The position numbers were made by a program, and so were the translations under genes. Source: Maribacter litoralis (GTDB lineage: Bacteria > Bacteroidota > Bacteroidia > Flavobacteriales > Flavobacteriaceae). From it: a stretch of DNA of 64,000 nucleotides. Every line of letters begins with the position of its first letter. Position 1 is the first letter of the stretch. This document shows, piece after piece, positions 1 to 8,348 of this stretch. Location: the NCBI RefSeq assembly GCF_003075045.1, contig NZ_QCZD01000004.1, forward strand, positions 62,001-126,000. The letters are read 5' to 3'. The notes under the pieces are model-generated. The model worked only from the letters and a program-made list of their open reading frames with translations. It was not told the origin of the DNA and made no database searches.

Positions 1-1
1 T

Positions 2-514
2 GAAGTAGAAGGCAATCAAGAAAAGGTATTTTTGAAGGAAACACAGATAGATTCTGATTTTGAATTGCTTTTCCCAGATGACTATATCAATAATATAACA
101 GAAAGACTTACGTTATATACAGACCTAAACCAGGTTAAAGATGAAGAAGCGCTTCAGAAATTTGAAGCTCAGCTTGTAGACCGTTTTGGTGAATTACCAG
201 ATGAAGCTCAAGATTTACTGAATTCGGTTCGTATAAAATGGATCGCAAATAGCATTGGTTTAGAGAAAATTGTAATGAAGCAAGGTAAAATGATCGGTTA
301 TTTTATAAGTGACCAACAATCGGCTTTTTATCAAACAGCCACATTTACCAAAGTATTACAATATGTGCAATCACATGCACAACAATGCAAAATAAAAGAA
401 AAACAGACCCGTAATGGCTTAAGGCTTTTATTGGTATTTGATAATATTAGGTCTATTGACAGGGCTTATTTGGCATTAAAGCCATTTGAAATTAAAGAAA
501 AAACAAAAATATAA
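2..514 (+). CDS. mfd: Transcription-repair coupling factor Mfd, C-terminal fragment
   Basis: The gene enters from outside the window; the reading frame is open from base 2 and about 170 C-terminal residues are visible. Mfd removes stalled RNA polymerase from DNA lesions and recruits UvrA. The visible part is the end of the protein: the FELLFPDDYI segment, then the VDRFGELPDEAQDLL motif that typifies the Mfd C-terminal (TRCF) domain, which in full-length Mfd covers the UvrA-binding surface. The helicase motifs lie upstream, off the window. The stop is 1 base before the ATG of the next gene, so co-transcription is likely. Confidence 0.93.
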   Translation, partial: EVEGNQEKVFLKETQIDSDFELLFPDDYINNITERLTLYTDLNQVKDEEALQKFEAQLVDRFGELPDEAQDLLNSVRIKWIANSIGLEKIVMKQGKMIGYFISDQQSAFYQTATFTKVLQYVQSHAQQCKIKEKQTRNGLRLLLVFDNIRSIDRAYLALKPFEIKEKTKI

Positions 515-515
515 A

Positions 516-842
516 ATGGAATTTGACATTTCAGAAAAATTAGCAATTGTCCATCTTATAGATTCCGTTATTGTAGCTGACGGAAAAGTACATGAAGCAG
601 AAATTAATGCACTCAGTAAATTAATGCCCATAATTGATTTTGACAGTAACTTTTTAATTCAGGCTCGTACAATTGACATTGATCAAAGTGTTCTTATTTT
701 GAAAGAAATGACTAACATCAAAAAAAGTAAATTGGCTAAGATCTTAGAAGACGTAGCTATTTCAGATGGCTATGTTCATGAAAAGGAAAGTGATGTAATA
801 CGCCATGTATTTTCAGAAATAGGCATTTCCAAAAAAGCCTAA
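516..842 (+). CDS. TerB-like small acidic protein, paralogue 1
   Basis: A 108-residue, probably cytoplasmic, mostly helical protein of the TerB (tellurite-resistance B) type. It has two repeated acidic motifs, VADGKVHEAE near residue 22 and ISDGYVHEKE near residue 83, the DGxxHxxE pattern typical of TerB folds. The function of such stand-alone TerB proteins is not known; a metal-binding or stress role is only suggested by the family. I take ATG 516 rather than an upstream in-frame TTG at 486, because ATG 516 lies just after the mfd stop and gives the length of the two paralogues at 3396-3725 and 3734-4066. Confidence 0.75.
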   Translation: MEFDISEKLAIVHLIDSVIVADGKVHEAEINALSKLMPIIDFDSNFLIQARTIDIDQSVLILKEMTNIKKSKLAKILEDVAISDGYVHEKESDVIRHVFSEIGISKKA

Positions 843-941
843 TGACTACTACTAGCATCTACATTTAGTGCATTCATTTATTATAAATTCATTAACCTGA
901 TCATCTTACGTATCTTAACGGTAGAATTTAAATAGACCGTT

Positions 942-1955
942 TTGAAGCATACTACAATTTCTTCACAAGAAATGCGATCAGTGCTGGCGTCTTTGTTCAC
1001 CAAACATGGTTTCTCAAAAGAACAAGCAAACACATTGGCGCGTATACACACAGAGAGCACTGTTGATGGCATATACTCACATGGCATAAACCGAGTGCCC
1101 GTTTTTATAGATTATGTAAAGCAGGGATTAATTAAAATAGATAATACCGCCAGTAAAGTTGCATCTTTGGGCAGTATAGAAAGATGGAACGGTAATAAAG
1201 CATCGGGTGTGCTCAATGCCTTAAAATGTACAGACAGGGCGATTGATTTAGCAAAGACACATGGATTGGGCTTGGTAGCCCTAAGAAATACAAATCATTG
1301 GATGCGCGGTGGCACATATGCTTGGCGAGTGGCCGAGCAAGGTTGTATCTCCATACTTTTTACCAACACTATACCCAATATGCCCGCATGGGGAGGAAAA
1401 GAAAATAGAATTGGCAATAATCCATTGGTTATAGGTATACCACGAAAAAATGGTCATGTTATTCTAGACATGGCACTTTCACAATTTTCATTCGGCAAAA
1501 TGCAGAGCTTGGCATTAAATGATCAAGAACTTCCTTTTGAAGGAGGCTGGGACAACAATAACAATTTAAGCAAAGACCCAAAAGCTATTATCGACTCTGG
1601 TAGAGCATTACCAGTAGGATATTGGAAAGGGTCGGCACTATCTATGGTTTTAGATATGCTAGCCACATTATTGTCCGCCGGTAACTCTTCATACAAAATA
1701 GGGTTAGAAGAGAAAGAGACTTCATTATCTCAAGTGTTTCTTTGTATTGACCCTACCACATTTTCCGATACAGAATTACAAGACAAACTACTGAACGAAA
1801 TAATTCAGTTTACTCATGATAGTACGCCTATGACCATAGGAGATCGCACGTTCTACCCTGGGGAGCGAACATTGACAAAAAGAGCAAAATCTTTAAAAGA
1901 AGGAATGCAGGTCAATACCGAAATATGGGAAGAAATACATCAACTTCTATCATAA
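942..1955 (+). CDS. dlgD: 2,3-diketo-L-gulonate reductase-like dehydrogenase (malate/lactate dehydrogenase type 2 family)
   Basis: A 337-residue NAD(P)H-dependent oxidoreductase of the Ldh_2 family, whose members reduce 2-oxo acids. Similarity to E. coli DlgD (YiaK) runs along the whole protein. The family histidines appear as YSHGINR (H47) and TNHWMRGG (H119), followed by GYWKGSALSMVLDM and the MQVNTEIWEEI tail. The length matches the family. The start is TTG 942; I see no ATG nearby that keeps the conserved N-terminus. The exact substrate is not proven by sequence, and other 2-oxo acids are possible. Its neighbours, TerB-like proteins and a serine hydrolase, do not point to a pathway. Confidence 0.88.
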   Translation: MKHTTISSQEMRSVLASLFTKHGFSKEQANTLARIHTESTVDGIYSHGINRVPVFIDYVKQGLIKIDNTASKVASLGSIERWNGNKASGVLNALKCTDRAIDLAKTHGLGLVALRNTNHWMRGGTYAWRVAEQGCISILFTNTIPNMPAWGGKENRIGNNPLVIGIPRKNGHVILDMALSQFSFGKMQSLALNDQELPFEGGWDNNNNLSKDPKAIIDSGRALPVGYWKGSALSMVLDMLATLLSAGNSSYKIGLEEKETSLSQVFLCIDPTTFSDTELQDKLLNEIIQFTHDSTPMTIGDRTFYPGERTLTKRAKSLKEGMQVNTEIWEEIHQLLS

Positions 1956-2018
1956 ACCGGCAAAATACACCTCATTTAATTTCGTACATTTAACCATCCT
2001 ACCTTCAGATTATTACAT

Positions 2019-3296
2019 ATGAAAAACCTATTGCTCATATTTTCTTTCCTATTCATTATATGTTCTTGCAAAGAAACAAGTAAAGATGAGGTAGTCGAGA
2101 AACAGATATCCACTGATAACAACATAGTTACTTCAATTGCTAAAGCAAGAATAGATTCCGTTCTCAATGCTTTTGTAACATCTGGAAATATAGCCGGTGC
2201 TTCTGCGCTCATTTTTGAAAATGGAAAAGAAGTATACTACAATGCATTTGGTTACGCAGATATAAAAACAAAAACGCCCATACAGAGAAACACCATAGTT
2301 CAAATATATTCTATGACAAAACCGATTACCGGTACAGCGCTAATGACCCTATTTGAAGATGGAAAATTTATGTTAGACGACCCGATATCAAAATACATTC
2401 CTGAATTTGGCGACATGAAGGTATATGACGGTGTAGATGCAAATGGCACTATAAAAACAGTGCCTTTACATAGAGAAATTACCATTAGAGACTTAACGAG
2501 ACATACTGCAGGTTTCCCAAACAGGGGCAATATTCCCGGTTTAAGTAAGCTATTCCAAACCGCAGATGCAATGAACAGGGAAAACACACTTACCCAAATG
2601 GCAGAAAAAATGGCTGAAGTACCCTTATGGTTTCAACCAGGTTCCCAGTGGGAATACGGACCAAGTGTAGATGTACAGGCCCTATTGGTAGAAAGAATTT
2701 CTGGTATTCCCTATGCCGAATATCTACAAAAACACATACTATCTCCATTACAAATGAATAATACCAGATATTTTATACCTGAAGAAGATAGAGACAGGTT
2801 TTCAAAACTATACATAAGAACAGGTGAAGGTCAATTAGTGCAAGATTCGATAACCTACAGCAATTATACAGAACAATGGCCATTAACACGTGGCGGTTCA
2901 GGTCTTACTTCTACCCTAGATGATTATATGCGTTTTGCACAAATGTTGGTAAATGAAGGAAGTTTAGATTCCGTACAGGTTTTACAACCAGAAACCGTAA
3001 AATTAATGGCTACCAACCATTTACCAGATAGTGTTACCAAACGCTCATGGCTACCTAGCAAAGGTCAGGTTGGATTTGGTATCGACTTTGCCGTTCGTAT
3101 AGCACCACCTAAAACACCAGAAGAAAATAACGGCGTGGTCGGTGAATTTTATTGGGACGGTGCCGCTTCTACTCTTTTCTGGGTAGACCCGGTGAATAAA
3201 GTTACAGCTGTGTTATTTGTTCAATTATTTCCATATGACCAGATCGATCTACATAAAAAATTTAGAGATGCAGTGTATGGCCATTACCCATTTTAA
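2019..3296 (+). CDS. Serine hydrolase lipoprotein, beta-lactamase/esterase (class C-like) family
   Basis: A 425-residue exported serine hydrolase. The N-terminus is a lipoprotein signal with lipobox ICSC, giving acylated Cys17. The nucleophile motif SxxK is SMTK (S98, K101), and the HTAGFPNRG and GGSGLTSTLDDY segments are those of the broad EstB/penicillin-binding-like family. This family includes esterases, D-aminopeptidases and peptidoglycan hydrolases, so true beta-lactamase activity should not be assumed. It is probably anchored in the envelope. A second gene of the same family is cut off at the right end of the window (63750). Confidence 0.9.
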   Translation: MKNLLLIFSFLFIICSCKETSKDEVVEKQISTDNNIVTSIAKARIDSVLNAFVTSGNIAGASALIFENGKEVYYNAFGYADIKTKTPIQRNTIVQIYSMTKPITGTALMTLFEDGKFMLDDPISKYIPEFGDMKVYDGVDANGTIKTVPLHREITIRDLTRHTAGFPNRGNIPGLSKLFQTADAMNRENTLTQMAEKMAEVPLWFQPGSQWEYGPSVDVQALLVERISGIPYAEYLQKHILSPLQMNNTRYFIPEEDRDRFSKLYIRTGEGQLVQDSITYSNYTEQWPLTRGGSGLTSTLDDYMRFAQMLVNEGSLDSVQVLQPETVKLMATNHLPDSVTKRSWLPSKGQVGFGIDFAVRIAPPKTPEENNGVVGEFYWDGAASTLFWVDPVNKVTAVLFVQLFPYDQIDLHKKFRDAVYGHYPF

Positions 3297-3395
3297 AATA
3301 AAAAACTATAACTTATACCATTGTTAGTAAACTCGTTACAAAATGATATAAAAAATAGTGTCATTTTCTTATCTTTCAGCTCCAAAATAAAAAGC

Positions 3396-3725
3396 ATGGA
3401 GTTTGAAGAATTTGTAAAAGCGGCCTTTGTAAAAATGATTTACGAAGTTATAGAGGCAGATGGGAAAATTCATCCGGCAGAATTGGAAATATTGAACAAA
3501 CTTAAAAGCGTAATCGGTTTTGACGATGCATTTTTAAAACGTGCCAGATTGCTAGAATATGACAATGCTTTGGTAACCCTTTACAATTTACCACATGAGC
3601 AAAAGAAAGCCCTGGCCAATATTCTTGATGATGTTGCCATATCTGACGGTGCCATCCATAAAAAAGAAATGGATTTAATTATTAATACTTTTATCAATAT
3701 TGGTTTAGGAGAAGAAACAGAATAA
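3396..3725 (+). CDS. TerB-like small acidic protein, paralogue 2
   Basis: A 109-residue TerB-like protein with the paired motifs EADGKIHPAE and ISDGAIHKKE. It is clearly related to the genes at 516 and 3734. An in-frame TTG at 3321 would add 25 residues that neither paralogue has, so ATG 3396 is chosen. It ends 8 bases before paralogue 3, so the two are probably translated from one message. Function is unknown. Confidence 0.75.
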   Translation: MEFEEFVKAAFVKMIYEVIEADGKIHPAELEILNKLKSVIGFDDAFLKRARLLEYDNALVTLYNLPHEQKKALANILDDVAISDGAIHKKEMDLIINTFINIGLGEETE

Positions 3726-3733
3726 TAAATCTA

Positions 3734-4066
3734 ATGATCAATTATACAAAACAAGAGAAATTAGCTGTTGTAAAAATGGTAGACTATGTTATTCTTGCAG
3801 ATAGCAAAGTAGCACCTGCAGAAATGCAATACCTTACCCAACTTATGGATCGCTTTGCATTTGATAGTTTCTTTATTGGCCAAGCACGTAATTTAAATAA
3901 AGACCTAGCCTATAAAATTCTAAATTCAATGTCCTTACCAAAGAAAAGGGCTCTTGCCCAACTATTGGAAGAAGTTGCTATTTCTGACGGTTTCGTGCAC
4001 GAAAAAGAATTACTTAAAATTTCTGAAGCGCTAGGTCATATGAAAATTCAAAAAGAATTTTCATAA
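3734..4066 (+). CDS. TerB-like small acidic protein, paralogue 3
   Basis: A 110-residue TerB-like protein. The first acidic motif has drifted to LADSKVAPAE, losing its Gly and His, while the second, ISDGFVHEKE, is intact. This suggests the two halves are not under equal constraint. It lies 8 bases downstream of paralogue 2. Function is unknown. The 166 bases that follow, up to the TlpA-like gene, hold no feature I can support. Confidence 0.75.
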   Translation: MINYTKQEKLAVVKMVDYVILADSKVAPAEMQYLTQLMDRFAFDSFFIGQARNLNKDLAYKILNSMSLPKKRALAQLLEEVAISDGFVHEKELLKISEALGHMKIQKEFS

Positions 4067-4232
4067 CCTTTTCAAAATTAAAGCTTTCATTTGCAGCTTG
4101 ATTGTTACTTTTATTCTGTGAATGGTAAAATCTTCACTTCATCAATAACCAATATAGAATAATAGATGGCTAACATCATCAATTTTAAAGTGTTAGTACC
4201 ATTCTTGGTCCAATAATTGTTTTAACATCAGC

Positions 4233-5552
4233 ATGAGAATATTTATACGTTTTTGTATCCTTTTTATTACCATTGGTATACAGGCACAAGGGACAATAAG
4301 CGGAAATTTTTCCCCCGCAAAAGATTTTAAATGGTTAATTGCCTATGAGCTTACTCCGAATGGAGAGCGTTATAGTAAAGATACTGCTGTTAAAGACGGG
4401 GCTTTTTCCTTAGAAATGCCCATTACGGCCCAAGCTGGTATGTATAGGCTTGTATATGCAGTACCGCAAGACGAATTTTATATTGATGTCATATATGACA
4501 AAAAAGAACATGTCAAATTTAATTTTGACCTTCAAGATGGTTTAACTATCACCAATTCAGTAGAGAACAAATGGTACAATGAGTATTTTTCTAAGATAAC
4601 GGTTGCCCAAGACCGCTTATTGGAATATTATGAGCTTGGTAAGGAATCTAAAAAAGAGTATATGGCAATTCTAAATGAGCTGAAAACACTACAAGCTACC
4701 TATGAAGAGAACCATGTTAATACCATTGCCCACAAATTTATAAAAGCGAACAGAAGTTATATACCTTCAGATTTTGAGAATCTTGAGACCTTCCTAAAAA
4801 ATAAGAAACAGCATCATTTTGATCATTTAGCTATCAAAGACCCATTGCTACAGAGCTCTAACTTTTTAACCGATAAATTTTCTAGCTACGTTTTTTCTGC
4901 ATTACCAGTAACTATTACCACTAAAGACCAATTGGTCTCAGAGGTCATTAAAAATATAAAGGTTACCGCTGAAAAGATTGTCAATACACCTTTAGGTTTT
5001 CAAGTAAGGTCTTTTCACCAATTATGGAAAATTGCAGGTGCCAATGGTATGGCAGAAGTGCAAGATTATATTTTTAAAAATCATTTAAAAAAAGCGGCCT
5101 TAGCCAATAAGGACCAAAAACTTGTAGATGAAATAGAAATAGCATCTCGCTTAAGAATAGGTGCTGTCTCTCCTAATATTACCTGGGAGTCAAACGGCAA
5201 AAAACAATCGCTTTTAACAATGGAACCTGCAGCTAATTATTTGCTTGTTTTTTGGAGCAGCACTTGTTCACATTGTTTGAAAGAACTGCCTGCGCTTCAT
5301 AAAGAGCTAGAGGATTATGAAAATCTAAAAGTTATAGCAGTTGGTTTAGAAGACGATGCAGTCAACTGGAAAAAAGTTTCTGCCACACTACCTTCATTCA
5401 ACCACGCCATAGCCTTAGGCAAATGGGAAAGCGATTATGCCAAAACATTCGGTATACAAAGTACACCCACTTATTTTATCTTAGATAGCGAAAAACGATT
5501 TTTATCTAAACCAGAATCAGACAAAGAGGTGGTTGAACAATTAGAAAATTAA
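4233..5552 (+). CDS. Secreted TlpA-like thioredoxin-fold protein with N-terminal DUF4369-like domain
   Basis: A 439-residue exported protein. A signal peptide of about 18 residues ends at IGIQAQG. Residues of about 20-110 form a beta-rich domain resembling DUF4369, common at the N-terminus of Bacteroidota thioredoxins, followed by a helical linker. The C-terminal 130 residues are a TlpA/AhpC-type thioredoxin domain with the redox pair in WSSTCSHCLKELP and the cis-proline segment QSTPTYF. It probably handles thiol-disulfide exchange in the periplasm. Its stop overlaps the stop of the convergent ACT-domain gene through a shared TTAA. Confidence 0.88.
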   Translation: MRIFIRFCILFITIGIQAQGTISGNFSPAKDFKWLIAYELTPNGERYSKDTAVKDGAFSLEMPITAQAGMYRLVYAVPQDEFYIDVIYDKKEHVKFNFDLQDGLTITNSVENKWYNEYFSKITVAQDRLLEYYELGKESKKEYMAILNELKTLQATYEENHVNTIAHKFIKANRSYIPSDFENLETFLKNKKQHHFDHLAIKDPLLQSSNFLTDKFSSYVFSALPVTITTKDQLVSEVIKNIKVTAEKIVNTPLGFQVRSFHQLWKIAGANGMAEVQDYIFKNHLKKAALANKDQKLVDEIEIASRLRIGAVSPNITWESNGKKQSLLTMEPAANYLLVFWSSTCSHCLKELPALHKELEDYENLKVIAVGLEDDAVNWKKVSATLPSFNHAIALGKWESDYAKTFGIQSTPTYFILDSEKRFLSKPESDKEVVEQLEN

Positions 5553-6208
5553 AGCGACTTTAAATCTTTGATTGTTTTAAATGCCATATCCACTTGTTCG
5601 TCATTTACAAGAATAGTGAATTCATTGGTTGTAGAAATTACTTCGTAAAGTACAATACCCTCCCAAGCTAAACGCTGAAAAATAAAGTAATAAATACCCG
5701 GAACCGAAACGTTTTCAGCTGGTAATTTTACGGTTATCGAAGAAAGGTCTTCTGCTTTTTGAGTACATTTCTCATCTTTAAAGAGCTTTTCTACCGTTTT
5801 GTCCATCACATTACTGATGACAATATTGATTTCGTTTACACCACGACTAGAGGTATAAAACACATCTTGGTTATTGTTGATTTCTTCCAGTAGTTTTGCT
5901 TGATGCACCAATATCTTATCTGAAGCTAAAAAAGTATAATCGGTCAACGATGATCTTACCGTAATCTCACCAATATTCTTCAATACCTTTAAGATTTTGT
6001 GGGTAGCCCTAAATTCTAAGTCATCAGACAAACGTTTTAGTGCCATAACAATTGCACCGTTACGAATATCCTTACCTAGTTCATGCTCAATTTCTGGCTT
6101 AACTATTCTAGAAAGTGATGTAAGGTTGATGATTCCTTGAGCAAGAGCACTTTGCAAAAATGGTTTTTTCTTGATGTACTCTTCAACGACTGACGATATT
6201 GTTTTCAT
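5549..6208 (-). CDS. ACT-domain protein (aspartokinase regulatory-domain-like, no kinase domain)
   Basis: A 219-residue soluble protein. The N-terminal half is helical, with the segment KDIRNGAIVMALKRL. The C-terminal half contains two ACT-like beta-alpha-beta units, one near residues 85-130 and one near 155-215 (VPGIYYFIFQRLAWEGI, then STTNEFTILV), like the regulatory region of aspartokinase. No amino-acid kinase domain precedes them, so any aspartate kinase label would be misleading. A small-ligand-sensing role is inferred from the ACT fold. The upstream promoter elements at 6229-6260 support this strand and start. Confidence 0.7.
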   Translation of the reverse strand: MKTISSVVEEYIKKKPFLQSALAQGIINLTSLSRIVKPEIEHELGKDIRNGAIVMALKRLSDDLEFRATHKILKVLKNIGEITVRSSLTDYTFLASDKILVHQAKLLEEINNNQDVFYTSSRGVNEINIVISNVMDKTVEKLFKDEKCTQKAEDLSSITVKLPAENVSVPGIYYFIFQRLAWEGIVLYEVISTTNEFTILVNDEQVDMAFKTIKDLKSL

Positions 6209-6228
6209 TTTATTATAAGGTTGTTGTG

Positions 6229-6260
6229 CAAATATAACAACTTGTTATAAATAAAACAAA
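6229..6260 (-). promoter_or_regulatory. Bacteroidota-type promoter for the ACT-domain gene
   Basis: On the minus strand a TTTG (-33 type, plus-strand 6257-6260) is followed after 20 bases by TATATTTG (6229-6236), which fits the Bacteroidota consensus TTG-N19-TAnnTTTG. The expected transcript start is about 15 bases upstream of the ATG. Confidence 0.6.
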
Positions 6261-6296
6261 ATGTTTTTTAATAAATCTACTAATCAAGTAGATTAT

Positions 6297-6656
6297 TTAG
6301 AAATGGTAAAAGGCAGATTCTAAATGTTCCAGTTCAAATTTGCTCCTATTTTTGAGTATGGTTATAATATCAAATCGTACATCTACATCAATATCATTCT
6401 CGCTTACATAATGATCAGCAGCCATAACCATCAACTTTATTTTTTTAGGTGTTACGGTCTCTGCAATATTCTCAATAAAATTTGAACTTCTAGACCGCAC
6501 CTCAACAATGGCAAGAACATCATCTTTTCTTGCGATAATATCTATTTCTGCTTTAAGGTACCTGTAATTTTTATAGGTAATGGTATATCCTTTCTTTTTA
6601 AGGTAATCCACCGCTAACTGCTCACCTTCCTTTCCAAATTCATTATGTTTTCCCAT
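6297..6656 (-). CDS. yraN: YraN family (UPF0102) endonuclease-like protein
   Basis: A 119-residue protein of the UPF0102/YraN family, which has a restriction-endonuclease-like fold related to archaeal Holliday-junction resolvases. The core motif is visible as GKEGEQLAVDYL, then LKAEIDIIARKDDVLAIVEVR, which gives the E-D-ExK-type set (Glu, Asp, then Glu-Val-Arg with Arg in the Lys position). The length is typical. The cellular role is not firmly established. It sits between two unrelated divergent or tandem units. Confidence 0.88.
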   Translation of the reverse strand: MGKHNEFGKEGEQLAVDYLKKKGYTITYKNYRYLKAEIDIIARKDDVLAIVEVRSRSSNFIENIAETVTPKKIKLMVMAADHYVSENDIDVDVRFDIITILKNRSKFELEHLESAFYHF

Positions 6657-6843
6657 GTATTACTATGTAGATTGTGTAATTCATCGAAAATAAAGGAATT
6701 TCGACGCCATTATGAGGATAATTCTCGTTATTTGATTCCAGATTATCGAAAATAGATAGTTTTAAATACTATACCAAATTTCGAAACGTTTAGCATAGAA
6801 GCCCCAACTCTACGAACGTAACACAAATGCCTATTTTAAGACT

Positions 6844-8337
6844 ATGGAATATTTCATTAATTGTAATACTTCTACTCTTGCTCCGTATACAGCTAACTTA
6901 GATCAGCTGAGAGCATCCCATTTATACAGACGGTTAGGATTCAGTGCCTCGGTCGAAACCATTAATCAAGCAGCAGGTCAGCCTGCCGGTAATTTGGTAG
7001 ACACTTTAATAGATGAAGCTTTGAGCATGCCTACAATTACCGCTCCTGTTTGGGCAAATTGGAACAATGACGATTATCCTGAGGATAGTGATGCAAGCAA
7101 CCAATTAAAAAGAGAACAGAAAAATGAGTTTCAGTTAGCCTATGCCAATAGCTTATTGAACAACAACTTAAGGGATAGATTAAGCTTCTTTTGGAGTAAC
7201 CATTTCGTAACCGAATTGGATGTTTATAATTGCAACTCTTATTTATATGAATACATAGAGTGTTTACAACGTAATTCAATAGGCAATTTTAGAACGTTTA
7301 CAAGGGAGATAGGGCTTACCAATGCCATGTTATATTACCTAGATGGGGTATACAACAATGGTAACAACCCTAACGAAAATTATGCCCGTGAGCTCTATGA
7401 GTTATTTACCCTTGGTGAAGGCAACGCCTATACCGAAGAAGACATTATAGAAACCGCAAAAGCGTTAAGTGGCTATGTAGAACGAGGCGAAGTTGGGTGT
7501 TCGCCGGTTGCCTTTGACGCTACAAAGCATGATGCCGGCAGTAAAACAATTTTAGGGCAAACAGGTAATTGGGGATATGACGATGTCATTGATATTCTTT
7601 TTGAACAAAGAGCACCCGAGATAGCGGAGTTCATTTGCCGTAAGTTATATGAATTCTTTGTACACCCAGATTCTAGGGACGATGCCAATAATGCCCAAGT
7701 TATTATTGATGGTATGGCGGCGACATTTGTATCGAGCGATTTTGAGTTGGCTCCGGTATTAAGACTATTATTTAAAAGCCAACATTTCTTTGATGACGAA
7801 GCTATAGGAGTAATCATTAAAAGTCCTGTAGATTTCTACTTTAATACATTGAAAGAATCTAGTTTTGCCTATACCGATACCAATGTGGCCGAAATGGTCA
7901 ATTATAGTACATTATTAAGTCAAGAAATTTTTGAACCTTTTGATGTTGCCGGTTGGCAAAGAAACAGATCTTGGATCAATACTAATTTTATGATCGGTCG
8001 TTGGCTGACCATTGAAAGTATTCTAGAGAATTTCTACATGGCAGATAACGAACAGTTTAGAAGCTTAGGTCTAGAAATATCTGGTAATGTAGGCTTAACC
8101 AGTAATAACCCAGATGAAGTTGCAAGGCTAATAATAGATTTTATACTCACTAAAGGACTATTGAACGAAGATGAGTATACCAAGGCATTCACTATTTTTA
8201 GAAGTGATGTTGAAGATGTTTATTACGAAGGCGGCAACCAAGAATCGTGGACATTGGCTACTTGGCCACAAGGACCCTTTCAAGTATATCTACTTTATCA
8301 ATATTTAGCGAGACAACCAGAGTTTCAATTAAAATAA
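6844..8337 (+). CDS. DUF1800 domain protein
   Basis: A 497-residue protein matching DUF1800: the early LRRLGFSAS-type segment (YRRLGFSASVETI), the RDRLSFFWSNHFVT core, and NYARELYELFTLGEG followed by YTEEDIIETAKALSGY. It is encoded 11 bases before a DUF1501 gene, the usual pairing in Bacteroidota, Planctomycetota and Proteobacteria. The partners are thought to act together at the cell surface or periplasm, but the activity is unknown. I see no Sec or Tat signal at this N-terminus, which is odd given its exported partner; either a start further upstream or co-export is possible. Confidence 0.9.
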   Translation: MEYFINCNTSTLAPYTANLDQLRASHLYRRLGFSASVETINQAAGQPAGNLVDTLIDEALSMPTITAPVWANWNNDDYPEDSDASNQLKREQKNEFQLAYANSLLNNNLRDRLSFFWSNHFVTELDVYNCNSYLYEYIECLQRNSIGNFRTFTREIGLTNAMLYYLDGVYNNGNNPNENYARELYELFTLGEGNAYTEEDIIETAKALSGYVERGEVGCSPVAFDATKHDAGSKTILGQTGNWGYDDVIDILFEQRAPEIAEFICRKLYEFFVHPDSRDDANNAQVIIDGMAATFVSSDFELAPVLRLLFKSQHFFDDEAIGVIIKSPVDFYFNTLKESSFAYTDTNVAEMVNYSTLLSQEIFEPFDVAGWQRNRSWINTNFMIGRWLTIESILENFYMADNEQFRSLGLEISGNVGLTSNNPDEVARLIIDFILTKGLLNEDEYTKAFTIFRSDVEDVYYEGGNQESWTLATWPQGPFQVYLLYQYLARQPEFQLK

Positions 8338-8348
8338 CACCTACTTCT

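Noticed and set aside
2019-3296. True beta-lactamase resistance gene
   Set aside because: The SxxK family is broad, and the sequence gives no specific support for antibiotic hydrolysis.
4080-4098. Small hairpin AAGCT...AGCTT after the TerB-like trio
   Set aside because: Five base pairs with no T-tract, too weak to call a terminator.
5549-6208. Aspartate kinase annotation
   Set aside because: Only ACT-like regulatory units are present; no kinase motifs.
8247-8348. N-terminal extension of the DUF1501 gene
   Set aside because: It overlaps the DUF1800 gene and would put the Tat motif about 60 residues from the N-terminus.
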